Source of the DNA: Ensifer adhaerens
GTDB taxonomy: Bacteria; Pseudomonadota; Alphaproteobacteria; Rhizobiales; Rhizobiaceae
DNA: 64,000 nucleotides
Direction: 5' to 3'
Assembly (NCBI RefSeq): GCF_001270265.1
Contig: NZ_LGAP01000016.1
Location: forward strand, 62,001 to 126,000
The notes beneath the pieces were generated by a model. The model saw only the letters and a program-made list of their open reading frames with translations, was not told the origin of the DNA and ran no database searches. A program made the translations under genes and the position numbers. Shown piece after piece: positions 1 to 8,032 of this stretch. The stretch's first letter is position 1. The number at the start of each line of letters is the position of its first letter.

Positions 1-123
1 GAAATGAACGCGCTGTTGCGCCAGATGGAAGCAACGCCGGGCTCCGGCCAGTGCAATCACGGCCGGCCGACCTATATCGAGCTGAAGCTCTCCGACATCG
101 AGCGACTGTTCGGCAGGAGCTGA
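1..123 (+). CDS. mutL: DNA mismatch repair protein MutL, C-terminal end (partial)
   Basis: This is an open frame from the left edge of the window to a TGA at 121-123. The 40 visible residues contain [11 protein letters not shown] followed by SDIERLFGR, which is the conserved C-terminus of MutL, including the CxHGRP motif of the dimerisation/endonuclease domain. MutL couples MutS mismatch recognition to downstream repair. Only the tail is visible, so nothing can be said about the ATPase domain. DUF2093 follows 95 bp downstream on the same strand. Confidence 0.85.
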   Translation, partial: EMNALLRQMEATPGSGQCNHGRPTYIELKLSDIERLFGRS

Positions 124-218
124 TCCCGTGAAGGCATGACACGGCGAAATGCGCTGGCATTTTACCGGGCGCCGGGCTAGATCAGAAAACAGACTAGGAA
201 GACGGAACGGGCCAGACG

Positions 219-452
219 ATGATGAACCGGTTTGAAGGAAGCGCCTCGCGCGAAGCGAAGATCCGTTATCTCGACGGTGACTTTCAGATCGTTCTTGCCG
301 GCTCGCACGTCATCTGCGCGATGACGGGCAAGACCATCCCGGTCGACGAACTGCGCTACTGGAGCGTGGCCCGCCAGGAGCCCTATGTCGACGCGGAAGC
401 GTCGCTCGAAGCGGAAAAACGCGCGGGCGCCCTGCCCAACCAGCGCCGCTAA
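219..452 (+). CDS. DUF2093 domain-containing protein
   Basis: A small soluble protein of 77 residues with no signal peptide or membrane segment. The core from about residue 13 (KIRYLDGDFQIV) through CAMTGKTIPVDELRYWSVA matches what I know of the alphaproteobacterial DUF2093 family, whose function is unknown. Two ATG codons in tandem (219 and 222) could each start it. It lies downstream of mutL on the same strand and convergent with lpxK. Its TAA stop at 450-452 runs directly into a dispersed repeat, so the repeat begins where the gene ends. Confidence 0.8.
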   Translation: MMNRFEGSASREAKIRYLDGDFQIVLAGSHVICAMTGKTIPVDELRYWSVARQEPYVDAEASLEAEKRAGALPNQRR

Positions 453-550
453 AGCTTTTCCAGGGAAAGCGCGAAGCGGTTTTCCGCCAGGAAATGCGTA
501 AAACAAAGAGATAGTGCGTTTCCACGACGCCGTTTAAGACGGAAACGCTC
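451..550. repeat. Dispersed palindromic repeat, family A, copy 1
   Basis: The element begins at the DUF2093 stop codon with AAAGCTTTTCCAGG and continues through a GAAATGCGTAAAACAAAGAG segment to a terminal stem (GCGTTTCC at about 516, GGAAACGC at 541-548). The same element in reverse orientation occupies 48572-48676, where the same blocks recur in order. This kind of short intergenic repeat is common in rhizobial chromosomes. It could act as a transcript end or mRNA-stabilising structure, but no U-tract supports a terminator call. Confidence 0.75.
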
Positions 551-551
551 T

Positions 552-653
552 GCTGCATAATTCCTTAAATCGGGTTCGATTTAAGGAATTATGCAGCAAG
601 TCTAAAGTGTTACAGCGTCCTTAGCGCGTCGTATTTAACGCGCGGCGCTGTAA
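552..653. repeat. Dispersed palindromic repeat, family B, copy 1 (two hairpins)
   Basis: Two hairpins lie next to each other. The first has perfect 21-bp arms (552-572 and 577-597) around a 4-nt loop; the arms read GCTGCATAATTCCTTAAATC and its complement. The second runs 610-653 with TTACAGCG/CGCTGTAA ends and an inner GCGCGT/ACGCGC stem. Copies with the same two modules recur at 47213-47320 and 47373-47477, and diverged ones at 18141-18240, 52650-52731 and 58700-58748. It lies between the convergent DUF2093 and lpxK genes. Confidence 0.8.
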
Positions 654-668
654 CGCGCCGATCGAACG

Positions 669-1709
669 TTATTTCTGCCCCGCTTCCCGCAGCTTGCGGG
701 CGCGTGCCGCCGACAGGGCGGCGGTCACGATCTTCGCCGGCGCCGACGGATCGTCGAAGTGCACGTCGATTTCAATCACCCGGCTTGCCCCAGCCAACTC
801 CGCTGCCCTCCCATGACCGGGCTCCAGGCGAACCATGTCCTTGGCCGTGGTCACGAGGACGCAGCCGAGCGCTGAGGCGCGGTCGAGAAGGTCCGATATC
901 TCGTCCTCTGAAAAATGATGATGGTCGGGGAAGCTGCGGGTCTCCTCGATAAGCGCACCCGTCTCGCGCACGGTGCGATAGAATTTTTCCGGATCGGCGA
1001 TACCGGCCCAGGCCAGCACCTTGACTCCGTTCAGCGAGCCGTCGTCGAGGCGCACGACTTCCGCCTCGTAGATCTGCTTGCCCGCCCGTGCGGCACGGCG
1101 GATCAGGGCGTCGGCCTCTAGTCCGTCACCGATCTTCAACAGCGCCGTTGCGTGGCGCAACTGATTTGAAAGCGGCGCACGCACGGGACCTGACGGCACA
1201 AGGTAACCGTTGCCGATACCACGGCGGGAATCGATGACGAGCAGCGCGAAGTCGAAGGCAAGTCGCGCGCTCTGGAAACCATCGTCCATGATGATGATAT
1301 CCGCACCTTCGGCCACCAATCGGCGGGCTCCGTCGACGCGACGCCGACACACCACCGTCAGCGCCTCGCGCGCCAGCAACAGCGGCTCGTCGCCGACGTC
1401 GCGCGCCCTGTGGTGCTCCAGATCGACGATCGTCGTCACGTCGAGCGAACCACCATAGCCGCGGCTGAGGAACCCCGGCTTCAGACCTTTGGCCCTGACG
1501 GCACGCGCAAGCGCGATCGCCGTCGGCGTCTTGCCGGCACCGCCGACCGTGAAATTGCCGATGCAGATGATCGGGACCGCCACCGACGCCCGGCGGGCGC
1601 GATCCATGCGCAGGCCGGCAATACGCCCATAGATCCAGGAAAACGGCCACAAAACACGGGCACGCCAATCCGGCTTGGTCCACCAGAACGGCGGCGCTTC
1701 CGATACCAT
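669..1709 (-). CDS. lpxK: Tetraacyldisaccharide 4'-kinase
   Basis: This inner-membrane-associated kinase phosphorylates the 4' position of the lipid A disaccharide precursor. The Walker A region [18 protein letters not shown] (about residues 50-67) is diagnostic of LpxK, and DDGFQ follows further on. The frame stays open to 1922, but I start at the ATG at 1709 ([10 protein letters not shown]), which gives 346 residues, the usual family length; the longer N-terminus would overlap the ArsR-rhodanese gene and is unconserved in character. In related rhizobia lpxK usually follows waaA directly; here about 2.2 kb of other genes separate them. Confidence 0.92.
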   Translation of the reverse strand: MVSEAPPFWWTKPDWRARVLWPFSWIYGRIAGLRMDRARRASVAVPIICIGNFTVGGAGKTPTAIALARAVRAKGLKPGFLSRGYGGSLDVTTIVDLEHHRARDVGDEPLLLAREALTVVCRRRVDGARRLVAEGADIIIMDDGFQSARLAFDFALLVIDSRRGIGNGYLVPSGPVRAPLSNQLRHATALLKIGDGLEADALIRRAARAGKQIYEAEVVRLDDGSLNGVKVLAWAGIADPEKFYRTVRETGALIEETRSFPDHHHFSEDEISDLLDRASALGCVLVTTAKDMVRLEPGHGRAAELAGASRVIEIDVHFDDPSAPAKIVTAALSAARARKLREAGQK

Positions 1710-1882
1710 CTTTGTTTCCGCAGCCCCCGGCCGTCTTTGTCCTTCTCGGAAGGACGATGCACATCTTGCCTGCCGCTGCCCAAAAAACCGGCGGCGGCAT
1801 GCCTGCCGACAAAAAACGTCAGAACGCGGAAAAAGGCAAGCGGCACAAGACAATGCGGGGTTCTGCACACTTCCCTGGAAGC

Positions 1883-2542
1883 TTAAGCGGCGCTTTCGAC
1901 CGCAAGGCCGGCCGCCTTCCAATCCGGAAATCCGCTATCGAGCCGCCGGACGGAGAAGCCTTTGCCTTGCAGGACCGTGACCGCATCGAAAGACAAGGCG
2001 CAGTAAGGCCCGCGGCAATAGGCGACGATTTCCGTTTGCGCCGGCAGTTCGGCGAAGCGCCGTTCAAGCTCCTCGATCGGAATATTGATCGCGCCGGGCA
2101 GATGACCCGAGGTAAACTCGTCCTGCGGTCGCACGTCCAGCAGCGTGACGCCTCCTTCCCGCATCCGCAGCAGCAACTCCTCACGCGAAATGGCCTCAAG
2201 CCGGTCGGGTTGATCCCGACGGTCGGCGACGAGGTCGCGGATCTGGGCGCGATTGTACTCGGCATGTTGCCGCAGGGCGGAAAGCAGGCCGAGCACCGGG
2301 CCGGTGCCCAGCCGATAAAGCACGCGCTTGCCCTCCCGCCTTGTCTCGACAAAGCCAGCGCGCCTCAATTGCTGCAGGTGCTGTGACGCGTTGGCGACGC
2401 TGAGGCCGGAAAGCTCGGCGAGGCGCTCCACCGAACGCTCGCCCTGGGCGATGTGCTCGAGCAGCAGCAGCCGCTGGGCGCTGGCGAGTGTGCGGGCGAG
2501 CTCGGCAAACTCCTCGAAGATATGAAGTTGAAGGTCGCTCAT
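1883..2542 (-). CDS. ArsR-family regulator fused to a rhodanese domain
   Basis: The protein has 219 residues. Residues about 10-95 form an ArsR/SmtB winged helix (recognition segment [20 protein letters not shown]). Residues about 118-215 form a rhodanese domain with the active loop CRGPYC. The only cysteines in the protein are the two in that loop, so the DNA-binding half lacks the usual metal-site or paired sensing cysteines; sensing, if any, would sit in the rhodanese loop. It is divergent from a DUF2938 membrane protein with palindromic sequence between them. The likely role is a sulfur-species-responsive repressor of itself and the neighbour; this is an inference. Confidence 0.85.
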   Translation of the reverse strand: MSDLQLHIFEEFAELARTLASAQRLLLLEHIAQGERSVERLAELSGLSVANASQHLQQLRRAGFVETRREGKRVLYRLGTGPVLGLLSALRQHAEYNRAQIRDLVADRRDQPDRLEAISREELLLRMREGGVTLLDVRPQDEFTSGHLPGAINIPIEELERRFAELPAQTEIVAYCRGPYCALSFDAVTVLQGKGFSVRRLDSGFPDWKAAGLAVESAA

Positions 2543-2571
2543 TGACAGAAGCCTAGCATTTCTTCATCAGT

Positions 2572-2592
2572 CATTCAATTATTCAATTGAAT
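2572..2592. promoter_or_regulatory. Candidate operator for the ArsR-rhodanese/DUF2938 pair
   Basis: The divergent intergenic region holds CATTCAATT (2572-2580) followed immediately by the perfect palindrome ATTCAATTGAAT (2581-2592). ArsR proteins bind AT-rich 12-2-12-type inverted repeats containing ATTCAA/TTGAAT half sites, so the sequence fits. It lies 30-50 bp upstream of the regulator start and about 100 bp upstream of DUF2938. A second perfect palindrome, GTCACATGTGAC, sits at 2606-2617. Confidence 0.55.
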
Positions 2593-2687
2593 ATTATTTC
2601 GACTCGTCACATGTGACGGAATGAACGCCCGTATGGACGCAACCTGTCGACGCGGCGGCCAGGAAGATGATGTGAAAGGATACGAAC

Positions 2688-3179
2688 ATGGAAACGGATC
2701 TGGTGTTGCGGGCCATCGCGATCGGGATCGGTGCGACTGCGGTCATGGATCTCTGGGCGGTGGCACTGAAACGGTTACTCGCGATACCGTCCCTGGACTA
2801 TGGCATGGTCGGCCGCTGGATCGGACATTTTCCGCACGGTCGTTTCCGGCACCAGCGTATCGCAGCAGCGGCACCTGTTGGTGACGAACGCCTGATCGGC
2901 TGGACCGCCCATTATGCCATCGGCATTGTCTTCGCCGGGCTTCTATTGCTGATCTGGGGGCATGACTGGGCGACGCGGCCGACGCTTGTCCCGGCGCTGA
3001 CCGTCGGCCTCGTGACCGTTATCGCGCCGTTCTTTCTGATGCAGCCGTGCATGGGCGCCGGCATCGCGGCCTCGAAAACGCCGAGCCCCAACACCGCTCG
3101 CCTGCGCAGCCTGATTGCGCATGCGGTATTCGGCTTCGGGCTCTACCTGTCGGCGCTAGTTTTATCGATCCTCTGGTGA
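2688..3179 (+). CDS. DUF2938 family membrane protein
   Basis: The protein has 163 residues and about four hydrophobic segments (near 5-25, 70-92, 98-118 and 140-162), so it is an integral inner-membrane protein. The pattern GIGATAVMDLWA near the N-terminus, GRWIGHF, and FLMQPCMGAG in the third segment resembles the DUF2938 family, whose function is unknown. The start ATG at 2688 is preceded by GAAAGGA. It is transcribed divergently from the ArsR-rhodanese regulator and is the most likely target of that regulator. The single cysteine (QPCMGAG) is notable beside a putative sulfur sensor. Confidence 0.75.
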   Translation: METDLVLRAIAIGIGATAVMDLWAVALKRLLAIPSLDYGMVGRWIGHFPHGRFRHQRIAAAAPVGDERLIGWTAHYAIGIVFAGLLLLIWGHDWATRPTLVPALTVGLVTVIAPFFLMQPCMGAGIAASKTPSPNTARLRSLIAHAVFGFGLYLSALVLSILW

Positions 3180-3228
3180 TCATAGGACCACCTTCGCAAC
3201 CCCTAGTGCGGCAACGACAGCGAAAAAC

Positions 3229-3933
3229 CTAGAGGACGGCTTCGAGTTCGGTGATATCGGCCAGGCAATGGTCGGAGGCATCGGCCAGCGACTGGCGCGA
3301 GCCGGTGCCCGTGAGCACTGCGACGGTCATGCCGACGCCGGCGTTGCGGCCCATATGCATGTCGTGATTGTTGTCGCCGACGACCACGACCTGTTGCGGA
3401 TCGAGCCCCGTGGCCGCACAGAAGCCGAGCACCATGCCAGGCTGCGGCTTGACACCGTAGCCGCTGTCGTAGCCGGCGATATAATGCAGATAGCCGTCGA
3501 AGCCGAAGCGCCTGGCGGTTTCGCGGATCGAGCGCTCGTTGTCGCTGGATGCCACACCGAGGCGATAACCCTTGGCATGCAGTCCGGCAAAGAACGAACC
3601 GAGGTCGGTGACCGGCACCGCATATTCGGCCGAACGGGCAAATAACCCGTCAAACAGCGTCGTCAACGCTTCCACGGTAAACGGCGCGCCGGCAGCGACG
3701 AAGCCGGTTGCGATCTCGACGGTGTTTCCGGCGGCAAGCAGGCTGTCGGGCAGCACATGGCCGGTGTCCGCATCCATGCCGCCGGCCTTGAGCAGCGTCC
3801 GAGCCAGGACTTCGTCGCCCTTGGCCGCAATCTTCGCCAGCTCGTAGTTCACCGGCACCCAGCTCTTGGCATAGTCGAGCAGCGTTCCGTCCTTGTCGAA
3901 CAGGATACCGGCGATGGCTGTCGGTGCGCTCAT
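3229..3933 (-). CDS. HAD-superfamily phosphatase, phosphoglycolate-phosphatase-like
   Basis: The protein has 234 residues and the three HAD signatures: the nucleophile motif FDKDGTLLD (about 12-20), the SSD motif in GVASSDNE, and the acidic motif VVVGDNNHDM with a preceding conserved lysine (KPQPGM). The alpha-helical cap between motifs I and II is the Gph/PGP type. Phosphoglycolate is the classical substrate of this subfamily, but the sequence does not fix the substrate. The gene lies 25 bp downstream of waaA on the same strand and may be cotranscribed. A GGAG lies upstream of the ATG at 3933. Confidence 0.8.
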   Translation of the reverse strand: MSAPTAIAGILFDKDGTLLDYAKSWVPVNYELAKIAAKGDEVLARTLLKAGGMDADTGHVLPDSLLAAGNTVEIATGFVAAGAPFTVEALTTLFDGLFARSAEYAVPVTDLGSFFAGLHAKGYRLGVASSDNERSIRETARRFGFDGYLHYIAGYDSGYGVKPQPGMVLGFCAATGLDPQQVVVVGDNNHDMHMGRNAGVGMTVAVLTGTGSRQSLADASDHCLADITELEAVL

Positions 3934-3958
3934 GGTGATCTTACATCTCCCGGTGCGG

Positions 3959-5272
3959 TCAGACGTCGTTGCGCGGCTCGAGCCGCGCCTTGACGACGAG
4001 CGGATTGATATAGGGCTCGAGCCCCTTCATCGTTGCAGACAACGCTCCGCGCATCTCTTGCACGGTTTCAAGGCCGGCATCGATCATCGAACGACGCATG
4101 TCGTCGTTGGCGAGCAGATAGTTGACGCCCTTGGCCAGCATCTCGACGTCGCGGACGATCTTGGCGCTGCCGTTCTTGGCAAGCATCTGATAGGTCTCGC
4201 GAAAATTCTGGACGTTGCCGCCCGAAAGAACGGCGCAGCCAAGCATTGCCGGCTCCAGCGGGTTCTGGCCGCCTTCGGCAAACAGCGAGCGGCCGACAAA
4301 GGCGACTTCGGTCAGACGCAGATAGAGCCCCATCTCGCCGATCGTGTCGCCAAGGAAGACATCGACGTCTGATGTCAGCGGATCGCGACGGGTGCGGCGC
4401 GCCACCTTCAGGCCCTTGGCCGTCAGCGCCGCCTCGATCGCATCGCTGCGCTCGGGGTGGCGCGGGACGATGATGGTCAACAGGCCGGTGCGCTCCTTGA
4501 GGGCACGATGTACGACCCCGGCAGCACTTTCTTCGCCGTCGAAGGTCGAGATCGCCGCCCAGGTTTTGCGCGTGCCGATCTGCTGATGGTATTCCTTCAA
4601 GGCCTGCGGGTCGTGCGGCGGCGCGTCGGTATCGACCTTCAGGTTACCCGAGACCATCACCGGCAGAGCTCCGAGCGTGCGAAAGCGCTCGGCGTCGACA
4701 TCCGATTGGGCGATGACGAGCGCGAGGTTCTCAAACAGCGCATCGGCGAGCGCCGGCCGCTTCTTCCAGCGCGCAAATGTGCGGTCGGAAAGGCGACCGT
4801 TGACCAGAACCTGCGGGATGTGGCGTCGCCCAAGTTCCAGGATGGTCATCGGCCAGATCTCGGATTCGGCGATGATGGCCAGATCCGGCTGCCAGTATTC
4901 GAGAAAACGATTGACCGCCGGCTTGAAATCGAGCGGCACATACTGGTGAATGACCGCCGAGCCCAAACGCCCGGCCGCGACCCGCGCCGAGGTCGTCGTG
5001 CCGGTGGTCAAGACGACATTGATGCCGCGACGATGGATTTCCTTGATCAGCGGGATGACCGCATTGGTCTCGCCGACGCTTGCGGCGTGGAACCAGACTA
5101 GCGGACCTTGCGGGCGCGGCACGCTGGCATAGCCGTAGCGCTCGCGGCGACGCGCCGGGTCCTCCTTGCCCTTCGCAGCGCGCAGGGCAAGATAGGACCA
5201 CACGAAGGGATAGATCGCCGAACCGATCCAGCGGTAGCTGGAGAGCGCCAGCCGGGCACGAAAGCTGCTCAT
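3959..5272 (-). CDS. waaA: 3-deoxy-D-manno-octulosonic acid (Kdo) transferase
   Basis: WaaA (KdtA) transfers Kdo from CMP-Kdo to lipid IVA at the inner-membrane cytoplasmic face. The 437-residue protein has an N-terminal anchor (about 10-30), the conserved FHAASVGE motif containing the catalytic glutamate (about residues 61-68), AESEIWP in the middle, and the C-terminal glycosyltransferase B half with EGGQNPLEP. Its length is typical. Upstream lie DUF4170 and the CysQ-like phosphatase, the usual rhizobial neighbours. lpxK, its usual downstream partner, is displaced. Confidence 0.93.
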   Translation of the reverse strand: MSSFRARLALSSYRWIGSAIYPFVWSYLALRAAKGKEDPARRRERYGYASVPRPQGPLVWFHAASVGETNAVIPLIKEIHRRGINVVLTTGTTTSARVAAGRLGSAVIHQYVPLDFKPAVNRFLEYWQPDLAIIAESEIWPMTILELGRRHIPQVLVNGRLSDRTFARWKKRPALADALFENLALVIAQSDVDAERFRTLGALPVMVSGNLKVDTDAPPHDPQALKEYHQQIGTRKTWAAISTFDGEESAAGVVHRALKERTGLLTIIVPRHPERSDAIEAALTAKGLKVARRTRRDPLTSDVDVFLGDTIGEMGLYLRLTEVAFVGRSLFAEGGQNPLEPAMLGCAVLSGGNVQNFRETYQMLAKNGSAKIVRDVEMLAKGVNYLLANDDMRRSMIDAGLETVQEMRGALSATMKGLEPYINPLVVKARLEPRNDV

Positions 5273-5363
5273 CGCTTCAGTCCCCCGCCCGATGGAACGA
5301 TCGGGCGACGGTCAGATGCAGCGAGCGCGCAGGAACGCGCCACGCATGCCGACGGCATCGGCA

Positions 5364-5600
5364 TCAATCGTTTTCCGGATCGAGCAGGCGATGCATATGA
5401 ACGATGAAATAACGCATATGCGCATTGTCGACGGTCATCTGTGCCTTCGACTTCCAGGCGATGTGCGCGCTTTCGTAGTCAGGATAAATGCCGACGATAT
5501 CGAGTTTGTCCAGGTCACGGAAATGAACATCGGTGAGTGTGGTCAGTTCACCACCAAAGACCAAATGCAGACGTTGTTTCTTCTCGGAGTCGTGAGCCAT
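5364..5600 (-). CDS. DUF4170 domain-containing protein
   Basis: A soluble small protein of 78 residues with the pattern LVFGGELT, DIVGIYPDYESAHIAWKSKA and MRYFIVHMHRLLDPE, which I recognise as the DUF4170 family found next to waaA in rhizobia. The function is unknown; the position suggests a role linked to lipid A/Kdo assembly, by context only. The ATG at 5600 has a GGA-containing Shine-Dalgarno sequence just upstream. It is probably part of a cysQ-DUF4170-waaA transcription unit. Confidence 0.8.
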   Translation of the reverse strand: MAHDSEKKQRLHLVFGGELTTLTDVHFRDLDKLDIVGIYPDYESAHIAWKSKAQMTVDNAHMRYFIVHMHRLLDPEND

Positions 5601-5658
5601 TGGAGTTCCATTTTCTTATAGGGTATGGGCGTTGGTTTGCGGCATTCAGCCCGAAAGG

Positions 5659-6474
5659 TCAATGGCCCTCAAGGGTCCTCGACGCAGCAAGCAATCCCGG
5701 CAACGCCGCCTTCGACGCCGCGCAAAGAAGGCCATGAACGACATTGGGGCGATTGTAGGACAGGGCTTGAGATTCAAGCGTCTTGAGCCCCCCGCCCGCC
5801 CTTTCGAGAATGAGATCGGCGGCGGCAAGATCCCAATCGTGAGAGTTCTTCTTGACCACCGTGCCATCGATCCGCCCGTCCGCAACCATTGCCAGCCGGT
5901 AGGCGAGCGAAGGCACATGCGGGACCCGCACGATGCCGTTGTGGTAGGACGGCGCCAAGCTCGCGACGACGTCTTCGGCAGCCGCCACATGCAGCGCCTC
6001 GTCGGCCCTAATGTCGCGCACGCGAATGCTCGCGCCGTTTTTCAGCGCCGGTCCGTCTGCCGTTGCCTGGAAGATCTCGTCGAGCGCCGGCGCGTAAAGC
6101 ACGCCGGCGACAGGCAGACCGCGGTGAACGACGGCAACGCTCACGCACCAGAGATCCTTGCCCGCAATGAAGGCGCGGGTGCCGTCGATCGGATCGACGA
6201 CGAAGACCGTTTCACAGGACAGGCGGCTCCGATCGTCGTCGGTCTCTTCCGAGAGCCAGCCGTAGTTCGGACGGGCGAGAAGCAGACGTTCCTTGAGAAT
6301 GTCGTTGGCCGCGATATCGGCCGCACTCACCGGCGAACGCCCCTCGTTCTTCCAGCGCACGTCGGGCGCGTTGCGGAAATAGCCGAGCGCCGTTTCGCCG
6401 GCGGCGATCGCAGCGGCGAGGATCAGATCCAGATCCTCCTCCCACGTCGCGATCGATGTTGCTTTGTCTGACAT
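5659..6474 (-). CDS. Inositol monophosphatase family protein, 3'(2'),5'-bisphosphate nucleotidase-like
   Basis: The protein has 271 residues and the Mg2+-dependent, Li+-sensitive phosphatase fold. Metal-binding motifs are visible: the SEETDDD glutamate, then DPIDGTRAFI (about 93-102), and the C-terminal WDLAAADLILERAGG motif. This architecture covers inositol monophosphatase, CysQ (PAP phosphatase) and relatives; I favour a CysQ-like call from the W-C-V-S-V region and the location upstream of waaA, but the substrate is not proven. Confidence 0.8.
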   Translation of the reverse strand: MSDKATSIATWEEDLDLILAAAIAAGETALGYFRNAPDVRWKNEGRSPVSAADIAANDILKERLLLARPNYGWLSEETDDDRSRLSCETVFVVDPIDGTRAFIAGKDLWCVSVAVVHRGLPVAGVLYAPALDEIFQATADGPALKNGASIRVRDIRADEALHVAAAEDVVASLAPSYHNGIVRVPHVPSLAYRLAMVADGRIDGTVVKKNSHDWDLAAADLILERAGGGLKTLESQALSYNRPNVVHGLLCAASKAALPGLLAASRTLEGH

Positions 6475-6536
6475 TCAAATCCTTATGCGCCGGCGCATGG
6501 CCGAACGCTTTTGTCTTGGCGATTGACGTCCGCCGC

Positions 6537-7883
6537 TCAAAGGCCGGCGAGCGTCATGCCTTCGATCGCGAGCGTCGGTGCGGCAACGCCAAACTTTCGG
6601 TCAATGTCGTCGGCGGGCGTGATCGCCATGAACATCTGCTTGAGGTTCGACGCGATGGTGACTTCTGACACGGCGAAGGACAACTCGCCGTTTTCGATCC
6701 AGAAGCCGGAAGCGCCGCGGCTATATTCGCCAGTCACCATGTTGACGCCCTGGCCGATAAGCTCGGTCACGTAAAAGCCGGTTCCGACACTGCGGATCAG
6801 ATCCTCGCGTGAAATCGAACCCGGTTCGAGCGCGAGATTGGTCGAGGCCGGATTGACCGTCGGGCCGCCGCGCACGCCGCGGCCGTTGGTCTCAAGGCCA
6901 AGTTCGCGCGCTGCCGAGGTCGACAGGAACCAGTGGTTCAGTACGCCATCCTCGACCATCGTCAGCTTGGACCCGCTGACGCCTTCGCCGTCAAACGGAC
7001 GCGAAGACGAGCCCCGGACGATCAACGGGTCGTCGGTTACCGACAGCCCCGCCTTCATGATCTGCTTGCCCATCATATCGCGCAGAAAACTGGTCTTGCG
7101 GGCGACGGATGCGCCGTTGATGGCGCCGGCGAGATGTCCGACAAAACCACGCGCCATGCGCGGATCGAAAACGACCGTGACGTTCCTGGCAGTCGGCACC
7201 TGGCGGGGGTTGATCCGCGCCACGGCACGCTCGCCGGCCACCCGGCCGATGTCATCGGCGGCGCGCAGATCGTCGAAATAGATGCGGCTGTCGTAATCGT
7301 AGTCGCGCTCCATCTTCGTGCCTTCGCCGGCAATCGCGCTCACCGAGCGGCCGAAGCGGGTCGCCATGTAGGAGCCGGAGAAGCCATGCGAGGTCACGAG
7401 CACGAGCCCGCCCATGCCGGCGGAAGCACCGGCTCCGCTGGAATTGGTGACGCCAGATACCGCAAGCGCCGCTTCCTCGGCGGCGAGCGCCGCCTCAGTC
7501 AAGGCGTCGGTCGAAACTTCTCGATCGTCGAACAGTTCGAGATCCGGGTAGGATTTCGCCAGGCGATCCGGATCGGCTAGCGAAGCGAAAGGGTCCTCCG
7601 GCGAGGCCTTGGCCATCGCCACCGCCCGCTCGGCGAGCACCTTCAGGTCGAAGCCGGGATTGGCCGAAACACTGGCGACGCGGTTGCCGACGAAGACACG
7701 CAGCGAGAAATCGTCGCTTTCGGACGCCTCGGTGGCTTCAACCTTGCCGAGGCGAACCGAGACGGAACGGGAACGCCCGCGAACGACAACGGCGTCAGCC
7801 GCATCGGCGCCTGCCTTGCGGGCAAGGTCCACCAGTTCGGCGGCGCGCTTTTCGAGGGAGGCGGAATCGATCGTTTCTGACAT
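6537..7883 (-). CDS. pmbA: TldD/PmbA family metallopeptidase component (TldE/PmbA)
   Basis: The protein has 448 residues from the ATG at 7883 (MSETIDSASLEKRA); the frame extends to 7928 but this start matches the family length. It has the TldD/PmbA N-terminal domain (SVRLGKVEATEASE) and the C-terminal GEYSRGASGFWIENGE signature of PmbA. TldD/TldE forms a protease complex, and TldE lacks the HExxxH zinc motif, as here. In E. coli it matures microcin B17. The 62-bp gap to the CysQ-like gene on the same strand suggests co-transcription. Confidence 0.9.
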   Translation of the reverse strand: MSETIDSASLEKRAAELVDLARKAGADAADAVVVRGRSRSVSVRLGKVEATEASESDDFSLRVFVGNRVASVSANPGFDLKVLAERAVAMAKASPEDPFASLADPDRLAKSYPDLELFDDREVSTDALTEAALAAEEAALAVSGVTNSSGAGASAGMGGLVLVTSHGFSGSYMATRFGRSVSAIAGEGTKMERDYDYDSRIYFDDLRAADDIGRVAGERAVARINPRQVPTARNVTVVFDPRMARGFVGHLAGAINGASVARKTSFLRDMMGKQIMKAGLSVTDDPLIVRGSSSRPFDGEGVSGSKLTMVEDGVLNHWFLSTSAARELGLETNGRGVRGGPTVNPASTNLALEPGSISREDLIRSVGTGFYVTELIGQGVNMVTGEYSRGASGFWIENGELSFAVSEVTIASNLKQMFMAITPADDIDRKFGVAAPTLAIEGMTLAGL

Positions 7884-8032
7884 GATGTGGCCTTTCATTC
7901 CTGCCCCATTTATTGTGCACTGAAGCATGCATCAAGGGCATTGGCATGATTCCCGCCCATACACCGCAATGATACTCCCGCCGAAACCTCCATCTGCCTG
8001 GGCAGGACGAGGCAATATCGAAAGCCGCACGC

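Noticed and set aside
5283..5363. Short hairpins in the waaA-DUF4170 gap as regulatory RNA
   Set aside because: They are small GC palindromes in a short intergenic gap with no U-tract or conserved structure that I can identify.
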